Assembly: GCA_028275345.1 (NCBI GenBank)
Contig: JAPWUV010000007.1
Coordinates: 1 to 64,000, forward strand
DNA: 64,000 bases
Direction of reading: 5' to 3'
Source: a bacterium
GTDB lineage: Bacteria; Zhuqueibacterota; Zhuqueibacteria; Oleimicrobiales; Geothermoviventaceae
Below, piece by piece: positions 9,058-17,820 of the stretch; position 1 is the first letter of the stretch; each line of letters opens with the position of its first letter. A model generated the notes under the pieces. The model was not told where the DNA came from, searched no databases, and saw only the letters and a list, made by a program, of their open reading frames with translations. The position numbers and the translations under genes were made by a program.

Positions 9058-11271
9058 ATGCCCCGAGCCATCCCGAACGGTGTGGCGAGCGGTATTCTCC
9101 CTTTGAAGCTCGGACTCGCCGCTCTCATCTGGCTTTGCCTGAGTGGGCCCGGCGCTCGCGCCCAGCGCATGGACGAGCTCTTGACCCCGAGCACCACTTA
9201 CCGCGATTTCTTCTCCAGCTTGGATCTGAAGCGACCATCCCTGGCCGGGGTGAGAAAAGCCGTTCGTCGCGGAGACGCCAAGGCCGCGGTGGCCGCGCTG
9301 GCGGCGTATTTCCGGGACCGTCAAAGTCCTCGCGGGCTGCTCCCTGCGAAGCCGGAAGCGGCTTCGACCTCCAGCTCCGAGCTGATCGCGGAGGCCGAGC
9401 GCATCCTAGCTCATCGCCTGAGCAGCGTCGGAATCGAGCACCAATTCGGGCCGGAGATCGACTGGCACTACAATCCCACCTACGAGCCGGACTCGCCGTT
9501 CGATCGGGATAACGAGTGGACCTGGCAGCTCAATCGCCACCACATGTGGGAAACCCTTGCCCGCGCCTACCGGCTCACTGGGGAGGAGCGCTACGCCGAG
9601 GAATTCGTCAGGCAGATGATGCACTGGATTCGCTCCTGCCCGGTCCCCCGCGGGGAAGCTGACCAGCGGCCCTTCTCCACCTGGAGGACGATCGAAGCGG
9701 GGATTCGCATGGCCTACTCGTGGCCAGAAACTTTTTTCTCGTTCGTGAACTCCCCCAACTTCACGGACCAGGCCCTCGTGACCATGGTGGCTAGTTTCGC
9801 TGAGCACGCGCGCTACTTGCGATCCTTTCCGACGCGGGGCAACTGGCTGACCATGGAAATGGACGGGCTCTTCCACGTCGGCCTCCTTTTCCCGGAATTC
9901 CGCGAGTCGACCGAGTGGAGGCAGTTCGCCGTGGAGACCCTCTTTGCAGAGCTGGATCGGCAAGTCTATCCGGATGGCGCCCAAATTGAGCTCACTCCCG
10001 GCTACCACGACGTGGCCTTGCGCAATTTCCTCCGCCCCTTGCAGCTTGCCTCCCGTAACGGTCAGAAACTGCCCGATGGCTATCTGCAGCGTCTAGAGCG
10101 AATGTTCGCCTTCTTGCTCTGGATTTCCACGCCCGATGGGGATGTCCCGCGCTTCAACGATGCCTGGAGTGTGGACGTACCGGAACGCCTGGCGGAAGGA
10201 GCTCGGCTGTTTCCCGAACGCCGGGATTTCCTGTGGCTGGCGACCCGTGGGCGAGAGGGGACTATGCCAGATCATCGGTCGCACCTGTTTCCGTTCGCGG
10301 GAATCGCCGTCATGCGCAGCGACTGGACCCGAGAGGCGAACTACCTTGCCCTGGACGCCGGGCCCTTTGGCTTCGGACACCAGCACGAGGATAAGCTCTC
10401 CTTCGTCCTCTACCTTCGCGGCGTACCGTTCATCGTGGATGCGGGGAGCTACGCTTATGACGCCTCCAAGTGGCGCCGCTACGTGCTCAGCGCGCGAGGG
10501 CACAACGTGGTCCACGTCGACGGCAAGGAGCAGAAGCGGCGAGGCAAACCGCGGGAGGCCTACGTGGTGGACCGGCCGGTCCCCCTCGTCTGGAAGTCCG
10601 CAGATCGCTTCGACTACCTGGAAGCGGCCTACGGAGGTCCCGACGAGCTCTTTGAAGACAGCCTGCGAGCCCGTCACACAAGGCGCGTCCTTTACCTACG
10701 TGGCTCCCGGTCGGAGAAGGACCTGTGGGTCATTCTGGATTCTCTCGAGCCCTTCGACGACCGGCCTCACAGCTACACTTCCGTATTCCACCTCGATGTG
10801 CCCCAAGTGGAGGTGCGGCAAGACCAAGCGCTGCTCCGTGCGACCAAGGCCGGCGTGACGATGGAGATGCGTTGGGCCAGACTTCCCGGACTTGCCGTGC
10901 GCGTAGTGGAGGGCCAGGAGGAGCCTGTGGTTCAGGGCTGGATGCCGCTCGCGCACGGACGGCGGGGCGTCCGAGCCATCCCAACTCCGCACTTCGAGAT
11001 CGAACGCTCCGGTTCCTTCCACCTCGGCTATCTGATCTCCACCGCAGGGGAGGAAGTCGGCGTGAGAATCCTCTCGTTCGATTGGGCCGCGGATCGCTGG
11101 GATCGACCCGCGCTCGACATCCGCCTCGCCGACGGTTCCACTTTGACGATCCAGTGGGAAATCGATCCTCCGCCTGCGTGGGAATCGGGCGGCTGGGCCA
11201 GAAGTCGGCGCGTGTCTGTGGAACGGCGCTCTGCATCCGGGGCGCGCGAGTCCATCCAGGTCCTGCCGTGA
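9058..11271 (+). CDS. Heparinase II/III family polysaccharide lyase, secreted
   Basis: About 737 residues from ATG 9058 (GGAGG at 9046-9050), with a signal peptide ending in GPGARAQ. The N-terminal (alpha/alpha)6 domain has QLNRHHMWETLARAYRLTGEERYAEEF, TRGNWLTMEMDGLFHVG and LTPGYHDVALRNF. The C-terminal heparinase-II/III-like beta-sandwich carries GFGHQHEDKLSFVLYLRG and FIVDAGSYAYD, the usual His-containing motif. Such enzymes cleave uronic-acid-containing polysaccharides (heparin, alginate, ulvan-like) by beta-elimination. Periplasmic or extracellular. Neighbouring oxidoreductases could process the unsaturated uronates. Substrate cannot be fixed from sequence alone. Confidence 0.9.
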   Translation: MPRAIPNGVASGILPLKLGLAALIWLCLSGPGARAQRMDELLTPSTTYRDFFSSLDLKRPSLAGVRKAVRRGDAKAAVAALAAYFRDRQSPRGLLPAKPEAASTSSSELIAEAERILAHRLSSVGIEHQFGPEIDWHYNPTYEPDSPFDRDNEWTWQLNRHHMWETLARAYRLTGEERYAEEFVRQMMHWIRSCPVPRGEADQRPFSTWRTIEAGIRMAYSWPETFFSFVNSPNFTDQALVTMVASFAEHARYLRSFPTRGNWLTMEMDGLFHVGLLFPEFRESTEWRQFAVETLFAELDRQVYPDGAQIELTPGYHDVALRNFLRPLQLASRNGQKLPDGYLQRLERMFAFLLWISTPDGDVPRFNDAWSVDVPERLAEGARLFPERRDFLWLATRGREGTMPDHRSHLFPFAGIAVMRSDWTREANYLALDAGPFGFGHQHEDKLSFVLYLRGVPFIVDAGSYAYDASKWRRYVLSARGHNVVHVDGKEQKRRGKPREAYVVDRPVPLVWKSADRFDYLEAAYGGPDELFEDSLRARHTRRVLYLRGSRSEKDLWVILDSLEPFDDRPHSYTSVFHLDVPQVEVRQDQALLRATKAGVTMEMRWARLPGLAVRVVEGQEEPVVQGWMPLAHGRRGVRAIPTPHFEIERSGSFHLGYLISTAGEEVGVRILSFDWAADRWDRPALDIRLADGSTLTIQWEIDPPPAWESGGWARSRRVSVERRSASGARESIQVLP

Positions 11272-11360
11272 GCTGGGGGACGGGATGCCGCGGTCCAGCG
11301 GCAAGGGAGCCCGAAGAAGCTTCGCTGTCATGGACGCTCGGAGCGGCGGAGACCCAGGAA

Positions 11361-12086
11361 ATGAACAAAGGCGCAAGATCGCGATTTTTGATCCTTCTCG
11401 TTTGTCTCGCGGCTGCGGTGCACGACGTGGGCGCCGGGAGGCAGTGCGGGTCAGCGGGGGCTCGAATTCGGGAAACTTTCTCTCGCGGACTTTCCCGATG
11501 GTTCCTCCAACCGGTTGGCAACTGGCAGCTCAGCGTCGAAGGAGGCGACACTGTGCTGTGCCTTGTTTCCCCGGGCCGGCTCGGCAAAGTCCGGGCTCCG
11601 GCGGCGTGGGCCGTCCTGCGCGATCTCGACGTATCCGGTTTCGTGATGGAGGGGCGTTTCCGCTGCACAGCCAGCGAGGAGAACCCGCACCGTGACCTTG
11701 TGGTGGTGTTCCACTTTCAGGATTCGCTACACTTCGGCTACGTGCATTTTTCCGCTCGCAGCGATCAGGTGCACAACATCATCGGGCTCGTCAACGGCTC
11801 GGATAGGGTGAAGGTGAATCTCGAGCCCGCCGGGGAGAGCGTGGCGCGGCTCGTGGACAAGGCCTGGCACCGCTTCCGAGTCCAATGTGACCCCGTTAGC
11901 GGGCGCGTCGAGGCCTTCCTCGATGATCTCTTGCAGCCGATTTTGACGGCGGTGGATACGACGCTCCGACATGGCTCGCTCGGCGTCGGCTCCTTCGACG
12001 ACACGGGCTGTTTCGATGAGTTGAATGTGGAGCTCCTGCCCGGGGCGCACGGAGCCCGCCAGCGTGCCGCGGTTCGAGAGGAATGA
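11361..12086 (+). CDS. Secreted LamG/ConA-like (DUF1080-type) domain protein
   Basis: 241 residues from ATG 11361. A signal peptide (RFLILLVCLAAAVHDVGAG) is followed by one beta-sandwich: RETFSRGLSRWFLQPVGNWQL, HFQDSLHFGYVHFSA, WHRFRVQCDPVSGRVEAFLDD, GSLGVGSFDDTGCFDELNVE. This order (fade-in strand, HF.d...Y.yv, W...rv......G.i.vy.D, G..Gl.sf...a.fD) is the concanavalin-A-like jelly-roll seen in LamG and DUF1080/3-keto-disaccharide hydrolase proteins. Probably binds or trims a sugar in the periplasm, beside the heparinase-type lyase. Confidence 0.72.
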   Translation: MNKGARSRFLILLVCLAAAVHDVGAGRQCGSAGARIRETFSRGLSRWFLQPVGNWQLSVEGGDTVLCLVSPGRLGKVRAPAAWAVLRDLDVSGFVMEGRFRCTASEENPHRDLVVVFHFQDSLHFGYVHFSARSDQVHNIIGLVNGSDRVKVNLEPAGESVARLVDKAWHRFRVQCDPVSGRVEAFLDDLLQPILTAVDTTLRHGSLGVGSFDDTGCFDELNVELLPGAHGARQRAAVREE

Positions 12087-12176
12087 GGACGGGGCTCCGT
12101 CCCGGTCCTCGGTGAGTGCGACAAGATGCGCGAAGCCTCGTCCGTCGGTGTGTGAATCCGGATCGGGTGGTATGCC

Positions 12177-14120
12177 GTGACTCGTCGGGACTTCCTGCGA
12201 AACGCTGCTCTCTTTTCGGCGGGATGGGTGTTGCCTGCCGTCGCCCTGCCTCGGGCCGAGGTCCTTCCGACTCTCGGCCCGGTTCAAGCGCCGGTGGAGG
12301 GTTTCCTCCGATCCGCCCGAGAACATCTTCCGGCTCGTCCGACGGGCCTTCGCCGGTCCGATTACCTGGACGTCGTGCTCGGGATCGTCCGTTTCTTCCG
12401 GAACTTCCAGGACGAACGGGGCGCGATCCTCGATCCCTACGAAGAGAAGGAGCGGCAGTACAGCACCCCATGCTACGCTCACTGCTGCGCCGTGCTGTGT
12501 TCGGCTCGATCCGAGCTTTGCGGAGAGCTCCTTGAGTCGGGGACGCGGGCCATGGATTGGGCGGTAAAAACGCTCGTTCAGGGCCAAGCAGCGGACGAGC
12601 ATGGGGACTTCTTCCCGGTGAAGCTGGTTCTGGCGCTGCGCCATTTCCGGGGGATGGCGGATCGGGAGAAAGTCCGCGCCTGGGAAAACGAGTTGCGGCG
12701 GCTTGATCCGGCGCGGTCGTATCGCGATATCCTCGAGCGCAAGGGTTCTCCGGAGAGGGTCCACAACTGGAATTTTGTGGCTCTGGCTGGCGAGTACCTG
12801 CGGGCGCAGGAAGGGCTCGGCGGGCTCGACTTCGTGAGCCGCTACCTACCCCTGCAGATGGACCGTTTCACGGAGCGCGGGATGTATGTGGATCCCGGCA
12901 ATCCGATGGCCTACGATGTCTTTGCCAGATACCATCTGGCCTTGCTCCTCGCGAATGGATACAATGGGCCGGAACGGCCGGGGCTTTTGCGGCATCACCT
13001 GCGGGGCGGGTGGACCGCCCTTCTGGTACAGTCCCCGGCTGGAGAAGTTCCCTGCGGCGGGCGAAGTGCGCACCACCAGTGGAATGAGGCCGCCACAGCA
13101 GCCACCTTCGAAATCTTAGCCGACCAGTACTGGCGCTGGGGCCGGGACGTGGAGGCGAAGGCCTTCAAGCGCGGTGCGCACCTTGCGCTGGCGTCGATCC
13201 TGCGCTGGGTTCGGCCGAGCGGCGAGCTCTGGATCGTGAAGAATCGCTTCGAGCCGTCGGCCCGATGGGGGTTCGAGAGCTACTCCTACCACTCCCAATA
13301 CAACCTCCTTGCAGCGTCGATGCTGGCCAACGCGTACACTTTCGCGAATGAGGAGGTCCCGGAAGGGGTGGCGCCCGCCGATCTTGGAGGATTCGTGCTT
13401 ACCCTCGACGATGGCCAACGGAGCGATTTCCAGGCCCCCGGCTTCCACAAGACGGTGGCCAATTGCGCAGGCATGTACGTGTTGTTGGAACACGCGGGCG
13501 ATCTGGCCTACAATCCCACCGGGATCCTGCGGATCCACAGGGGATGGCTGAGGGGCTTGTCGGACGGGAGTGTCAATACGGCTCATTACCCGAAGCGTGG
13601 CTGGATGCGATCCACAGACCGAGCCGGTACCATTGCGCTGGGCCCGGTGTGGATCGGGGGAGAGGCGTTCGATGCCCTCATGTTCTACGGCTCTCAGCAA
13701 CTGGCGCGATCCTGGCAGGTCGAGGACGAAGTGGTTCTACTCGGCTCGGTGGAGTTTCGCCTGCGGCACGAGCTCCCGTCCGGGCTCACGATCGTGCAGG
13801 ATTGCCGGCTTTCTCCGGCGAAGCTGACGGTGCGCCTGGAAATCGTGGGGGCCGACGCGAGAGTCGGGGTGGTGTGGCCACTCTGGGTTTTCGACGGATC
13901 TCGGAAGGGCGAAGTCGCAATTGGGGGCAATGGGGCGGAATTCCAGATGGGGGATGCGCTTCAGCGCTACCGGCTAGTGGCTCCCGTGGAGGGGACGGTG
14001 CGGATCCGATCGGGCCAATGGCCTTTCCGCAACGGCCTCCTCATGGCTGCAGAAGCCTGGAGCCAAGGCAATTGGTTGGTGTACGAGGTTGAACTGGCTG
14101 GGGCCGGGGTCCAAGGGTGA
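12177..14120 (+). CDS. Tat-exported (alpha/alpha)-barrel-like protein of unknown function
   Basis: 647 residues, GTG start. The N-terminus MTRRDFLRNAALFSAGW is a twin-arginine signal. About 400 residues rich in alternating helices follow (CYAHCCAVLCSARSEL, VHNWNFVALAGEYLRAQE, HHQWNEAATAATFEILAD, WGFESYSYHSQYNLLAASM), then a beta-rich C-terminal part. This architecture resembles heparinase-type lyases and (alpha/alpha)6 glycosidases, but I cannot place it in a named family. Paired CYxHCC cysteines near residue 100 are unusual for an exported protein. Its place between the LamG-like protein and the transporter suggests glycan depolymerisation. Function not assigned. Confidence 0.75.
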   Translation: MTRRDFLRNAALFSAGWVLPAVALPRAEVLPTLGPVQAPVEGFLRSAREHLPARPTGLRRSDYLDVVLGIVRFFRNFQDERGAILDPYEEKERQYSTPCYAHCCAVLCSARSELCGELLESGTRAMDWAVKTLVQGQAADEHGDFFPVKLVLALRHFRGMADREKVRAWENELRRLDPARSYRDILERKGSPERVHNWNFVALAGEYLRAQEGLGGLDFVSRYLPLQMDRFTERGMYVDPGNPMAYDVFARYHLALLLANGYNGPERPGLLRHHLRGGWTALLVQSPAGEVPCGGRSAHHQWNEAATAATFEILADQYWRWGRDVEAKAFKRGAHLALASILRWVRPSGELWIVKNRFEPSARWGFESYSYHSQYNLLAASMLANAYTFANEEVPEGVAPADLGGFVLTLDDGQRSDFQAPGFHKTVANCAGMYVLLEHAGDLAYNPTGILRIHRGWLRGLSDGSVNTAHYPKRGWMRSTDRAGTIALGPVWIGGEAFDALMFYGSQQLARSWQVEDEVVLLGSVEFRLRHELPSGLTIVQDCRLSPAKLTVRLEIVGADARVGVVWPLWVFDGSRKGEVAIGGNGAEFQMGDALQRYRLVAPVEGTVRIRSGQWPFRNGLLMAAEAWSQGNWLVYEVELAGAGVQG

Positions 14121-14167
14121 AAGGGAAGGGCACGAGGCAACCTGTGACGAGGTAAGGGAGGCGAACG

Positions 14168-15541
14168 ATGCTTCGACGTCCCGGTGGCAGGATCCGGATC
14201 GGGCTGCCGATGGTGGAGGAGAAAGACCCTGAGGCGCTGGCCCAAGAGGTGGAACGTCTGCGGCAAATCAATCGCGAGGGGAACGTGCTGCGCCGTCTGC
14301 GTGGCTATTGGAGCTTCACAGGTCCGGGCTGGCTCCAAAGCGCCATCACCCTGGGGGCGGGCACGGCAGGGAGCTCCATTTTCGCCGGCTCGGTGTTCGG
14401 CTACAGGCTCCTGTGGGTCCAGATCGTAGGGATCTTCTTAGGGGTGATCGTGCTCTCGGCCATCGGGCATCAGGTGCTGGTGACTCGGGCCCGGCCCTAC
14501 GACGTGTTCTGGGTCAAGCTGCATCCGGCTATGGCACTGTTGTGGGCCTTCAACGTGCTTCTGGCCTCCATCGTGTGGGCGTTTCCGCAGTACTCCTTGG
14601 GAACGGCGGTCGTCCAGGACATGCTTGATGTGGCGGGGGTGCACGCACCACGATGGCCAGTGGCACTTTTTCTACTCGTCTTTGTGACCGCCATCGCCTG
14701 GACCTACGGCTCCGGCCGGCGCCGCGGCGTTCTCCTCTTCGAGCGCACGCTGAAGTATTTCCTGTACGTGATGATCCTGGCCTTTGCCGCGGTGGTCTTT
14801 CGGACGGGCGTCGACTGGGGCCAAGTGTGGCGGGGGATATTCGGCTTTCACCTGCCTCGAGATCCGCAAGGGATCACCATCGTGCTCGGAGGGCTCGGTG
14901 CGGCCGTCGGGGTGAATCAGACCTTCCTCTTCCCCTACAGTTTGCTCGCCCGGGGATGGGGCAAAGACCACCGGCCGCTCAAGAATTTCGACCTCGCGGT
15001 CTCGACCTTTCTGCCTTTCGTGCTCGCGACCTCCCTCGTGGTGATTGCTTGCGCCAACACGCTGTACGTCCAAGGGATCCGGGTGAAGTCGGCTGTGGAT
15101 GTGGCCCACGTGCTGGAGCCGATCATCGGCCTGACCCTCGGGCGCATCGTTTTCTCCGTTGGCGTGCTGAGCATGTGCCTGACCACGGCGATCCTCGAGA
15201 TGGTCATCGCCGGCTTTGTGCTGAGCGAAACGCTGGGCTTCGAGCTCAAGGGATGGCGTTACCGCCTCTCCACGATGGTGGCGAACATCGGGGTGCTGGG
15301 CGCTTTCTACTCCCTGCCATTCTGGCTCCCCGTGCTTGCGTCCTCCTTCAACCTGATTATGCTGCCCCTCGCATACGTGGGGTTTTACATCCTGCAGAAT
15401 CGGACGGACTACCTGGGCGAGTTTGTGAATCGTGGCACGAAAGGCTACATTTGGAATGCGCTGCTCCTCTTGGCCGTGTTCGTGGCTGCCCTCGGTGCTT
15501 GGGCTAAGATCCTATCGGCTCTGGGGTTCTGGCCGCAGTGA
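14168..15541 (+). CDS. Nramp-fold (SLC11-like) membrane transporter lacking canonical metal-site motifs
   Basis: 457 residues with about 11 hydrophobic helices; GGGAGG at 14156-14161 fits the ATG. The hallmark Nramp opening FTGPGWLQSAITLGAG is present, but the metal-binding DPGN of helix 1 is replaced by LGAG. In the helix-6 region the MPH motif is replaced by VGVNQTFLFPYSLL. FGYRLLWVQIVGIFLG matches helix 2 of the family. Loss of both motifs argues against Mn/Fe transport. Within a glycan locus it might carry an organic solute, but that is a guess. A small two-helix protein follows directly. Confidence 0.75.
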   Translation: MLRRPGGRIRIGLPMVEEKDPEALAQEVERLRQINREGNVLRRLRGYWSFTGPGWLQSAITLGAGTAGSSIFAGSVFGYRLLWVQIVGIFLGVIVLSAIGHQVLVTRARPYDVFWVKLHPAMALLWAFNVLLASIVWAFPQYSLGTAVVQDMLDVAGVHAPRWPVALFLLVFVTAIAWTYGSGRRRGVLLFERTLKYFLYVMILAFAAVVFRTGVDWGQVWRGIFGFHLPRDPQGITIVLGGLGAAVGVNQTFLFPYSLLARGWGKDHRPLKNFDLAVSTFLPFVLATSLVVIACANTLYVQGIRVKSAVDVAHVLEPIIGLTLGRIVFSVGVLSMCLTTAILEMVIAGFVLSETLGFELKGWRYRLSTMVANIGVLGAFYSLPFWLPVLASSFNLIMLPLAYVGFYILQNRTDYLGEFVNRGTKGYIWNALLLLAVFVAALGAWAKILSALGFWPQ

Positions 15542-15562
15542 TCGCAAAGAGGGAGGTGAACG

Positions 15563-15760
15563 GTGGAGCGCAAAGTTCTCGGGATGTCGGTGCGCAGCTG
15601 GATTGCGGTGAGCGTTTTTCTCGCCGCACTGCTGGTCGTCGTGGGATACGTCCTTCAGCTCCGGGGAAAGATGGGTCCTACTTTGACCTACCTCGGCTTG
15701 GTGTGGGGTGTTCTGGCCATTGGGATCGGTGCGTTTCCGGCGGAGGTGCGTCAGCGTTGA
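15563..15760 (+). CDS. Small two-helix membrane protein
   Basis: 65 residues, GTG start after GGGAGGTG. Two transmembrane helices (SWIAVSVFLAALLVVVGYVL and YLGLVWGVLAIGIGAF) separated by a short basic loop. I do not recognise a family. It lies 21 nt after the Nramp-like transporter and 52 nt before the aldo/keto reductase, so it is most likely an accessory subunit or assembly partner of the transporter. Confidence 0.6.
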   Translation: MERKVLGMSVRSWIAVSVFLAALLVVVGYVLQLRGKMGPTLTYLGLVWGVLAIGIGAFPAEVRQR

Positions 15761-15812
15761 GGTCAGACGGGATCTCTAGGTTGCGCATCCGGAAACTGGG
15801 ACGGGGCTCGAG

Positions 15813-16757
15813 GTGACTGGGATGCCCGAGATGACGCGTCGAGAATTCGGCAAGACGGCCGCGGTCGGGGCGTTCGCCGTGGGCGTCGGGCTGCGAGTGC
15901 CCCTCGGGACAGGCTATGACTCCAAGGGATTGCCCACGCGCATCCACGGCCGTACCGGCGTGAGGTTGCCCATCATTGGGTTCGGGGCGGGAAGTCGGTT
16001 CTGCGCGGTGAAATCAGAAGAGGAGGCGGAGAAACTTCTCCACACGGCGCTCGACAACGGGCTCTACTACTGGGATACCGCCCACGATTACGTCTTCGAC
16101 GGCGTGGCGAGCGAAGAGCGGTTAGGCCGGGTGCTGCGACACCGGCGAAAGGAGGTCTTTCTCGCCACGAAAGTCGGCACACGCGACGTGGAGGAAGCTA
16201 AGCGCCACCTGGAGGAAAGCTTGCGTCGTCTTCGGACGGATTCCCTTGATCTCTACCAGCTTCACTCCCTGAACGACATGGACGACGTCGAGCGGATCGG
16301 CAAGAAGGGCGGAATCTACGAATGGCTCCTGAAGCTGAAGGAACAGGAAATCACCCGGTTCATCGGTTTCACCGGGCATCTTTCCGCCCAGGCGATGAAG
16401 GCTATGGCGGAAAGGTACGAATTCGACTCCATGCTCATCGCGCTCAACCCGTATCAGAAGGGTAAGCAGCCCTTCGAGGAGGAGGCGATCCCCGCGGCGG
16501 CTCGCAGAGGCCTCGGGGTTTCTGTGATGAAGGTGATCCGACCATTGGAGAAAGCGAAGGAGGTCTCGCCGGAGCGGCTTGTCCTGTACGCCCTCTCCCT
16601 TCCCTCCGTGACCGCCGCGGTGATCGGGATGGACAGCCTCGAGGTCCTGGAACGAAACCTTCGGCTGCTACGCGATTTCAAGCCTTTGGCACCGGAGGAG
16701 ATGCAGAAGATTCGCGTAGGGTTGAAGCCATTCTACCAGGAGGATGATTTCTCCTGA
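15813..16757 (+). CDS. Tat-exported aldo/keto reductase
   Basis: 314 residues. The N-terminal MTRREFGKTAAVGAFAVGVGL is a twin-arginine signal; then a complete AKR barrel: WDTAHDYVFDGVASEERLG (catalytic Asp and Tyr), FLATKV (Lys), DLYQLHSL (His), and a C-terminal SLPSVTAAVIGMDSLEVLERNL NADPH-binding region. Exported AKRs of this type are common in FCB and Planctomycetes genomes with sugar genes. Could begin at the internal ATG at 15822. Likely oxidoreductase of sugar-derived aldehydes or ketones. Confidence 0.9.
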   Translation: MTGMPEMTRREFGKTAAVGAFAVGVGLRVPLGTGYDSKGLPTRIHGRTGVRLPIIGFGAGSRFCAVKSEEEAEKLLHTALDNGLYYWDTAHDYVFDGVASEERLGRVLRHRRKEVFLATKVGTRDVEEAKRHLEESLRRLRTDSLDLYQLHSLNDMDDVERIGKKGGIYEWLLKLKEQEITRFIGFTGHLSAQAMKAMAERYEFDSMLIALNPYQKGKQPFEEEAIPAAARRGLGVSVMKVIRPLEKAKEVSPERLVLYALSLPSVTAAVIGMDSLEVLERNLRLLRDFKPLAPEEMQKIRVGLKPFYQEDDFS

Positions 16758-16776
16758 GTGAGTTCGGAGCGCGCGG

Positions 16777-17820
16777 ATGAGAGATTCGCATGAGCTCTTT
16801 CCCGAGCCGGATGCGGGACCGACGACCAGCTACGGCGGCAGCTACAGGCTCTTCGATTTCACCCGAGTCGCGAGGTATCCCTTGGCCACGCGGCAGAACA
16901 AGGTGCGGCTGGAGCATTTGCTGGACCCGGCCCAGGTCCTCGAGGCTCCCCTCGCCTTCGACTCGCCGGAGCTGCGCGCCGTGGCCCGGCAGCTGGTGGA
17001 AGCCCGAAGCCGGGGACTCCCCGTGCTCTGGTTCAACGGCGCCCACCTGATCAAGAACGGGATGGGCCCGCTGGTGATCGATCTCATTGAACGGGGGATC
17101 ATCAGCCACTACGCCACCAACGGGGCAGGTTCCATTCACGATTTCGAGCTGGCTTTGCTCGGCCAGACCAGTGAGAATGTACCCAATGCCCTCCGACTGG
17201 GCCAGTTCGGCTTCGCCTACGAGACAGGACGTTACATGAATCTGGCCATCAACCGGGGCTACGCAAAGGGATGGGGTTTAGGAGAGAGCCTTGCCCGCTT
17301 CATTCTCGGCGAGACCAGCGGGGGGGAGGTGCATTTCTCTCACCCGGACGTGAGCGTTGTGGCCCGAGCTTACCGCAAGGGGATTCCCGTCACCGTGCAC
17401 GTGGCCATCGGAACCGACATCCTCCATCAGCATCCGGAGTTCCGGGGAGAGGCGACGGGCGCGACGACGGGCTGGGACTTCGCCATCTTCGCGGCCTCCG
17501 TGGAGAGGATGAGCCAGGGAGGTGTGTTCGTCAACGTGGGTTCGGCAGTCATTGGTCCGGAGGTTCTGCTCAAGTCCGTGAGCATGTGCGCCAACGTCGG
17601 TTGCCCTCCGATGGGCCTCATTACGGCGGACTTTGACTTCCGGTTTGTGGAGCTCAGCGATGTGCGGGATGAAAGCCGACCCGGCTACTACTTCCGGGAT
17701 GTGAAGAGCGTGGTGACGCGCATTCCGGAGGCTTTCGGAGGCCGTGGATTTTACGTACAGGGCGATCAGCGCCTCACGATCCCTGCCCTGTACAAACTCG
17801 TCGTGGAGATGATGGCGTGA
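16777..17820 (+). CDS. Deoxyhypusine synthase-like protein
   Basis: 347 residues. Conserved-looking blocks are NGAHLIKNGMGPLVIDLIERG, TNGAGSIHDFELALLGQTSENV, LGQFGFAYETGRYMN, HVAIGTDILHQHPEF and FVNVGSAVIGPEVLLKSV. These resemble a bacterial branch of the deoxyhypusine-synthase/Rossmann superfamily; I base this on memory of those motifs and cannot confirm it. A true hypusine role is unlikely because bacteria lack eIF5A. Its stop overlaps the SIS gene start in GTGA, showing tight coupling. It may be an NAD-dependent transferase or lyase acting on a sugar or polyamine. Confidence 0.55.
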   Translation: MRDSHELFPEPDAGPTTSYGGSYRLFDFTRVARYPLATRQNKVRLEHLLDPAQVLEAPLAFDSPELRAVARQLVEARSRGLPVLWFNGAHLIKNGMGPLVIDLIERGIISHYATNGAGSIHDFELALLGQTSENVPNALRLGQFGFAYETGRYMNLAINRGYAKGWGLGESLARFILGETSGGEVHFSHPDVSVVARAYRKGIPVTVHVAIGTDILHQHPEFRGEATGATTGWDFAIFAASVERMSQGGVFVNVGSAVIGPEVLLKSVSMCANVGCPPMGLITADFDFRFVELSDVRDESRPGYYFRDVKSVVTRIPEAFGGRGFYVQGDQRLTIPALYKLVVEMMA

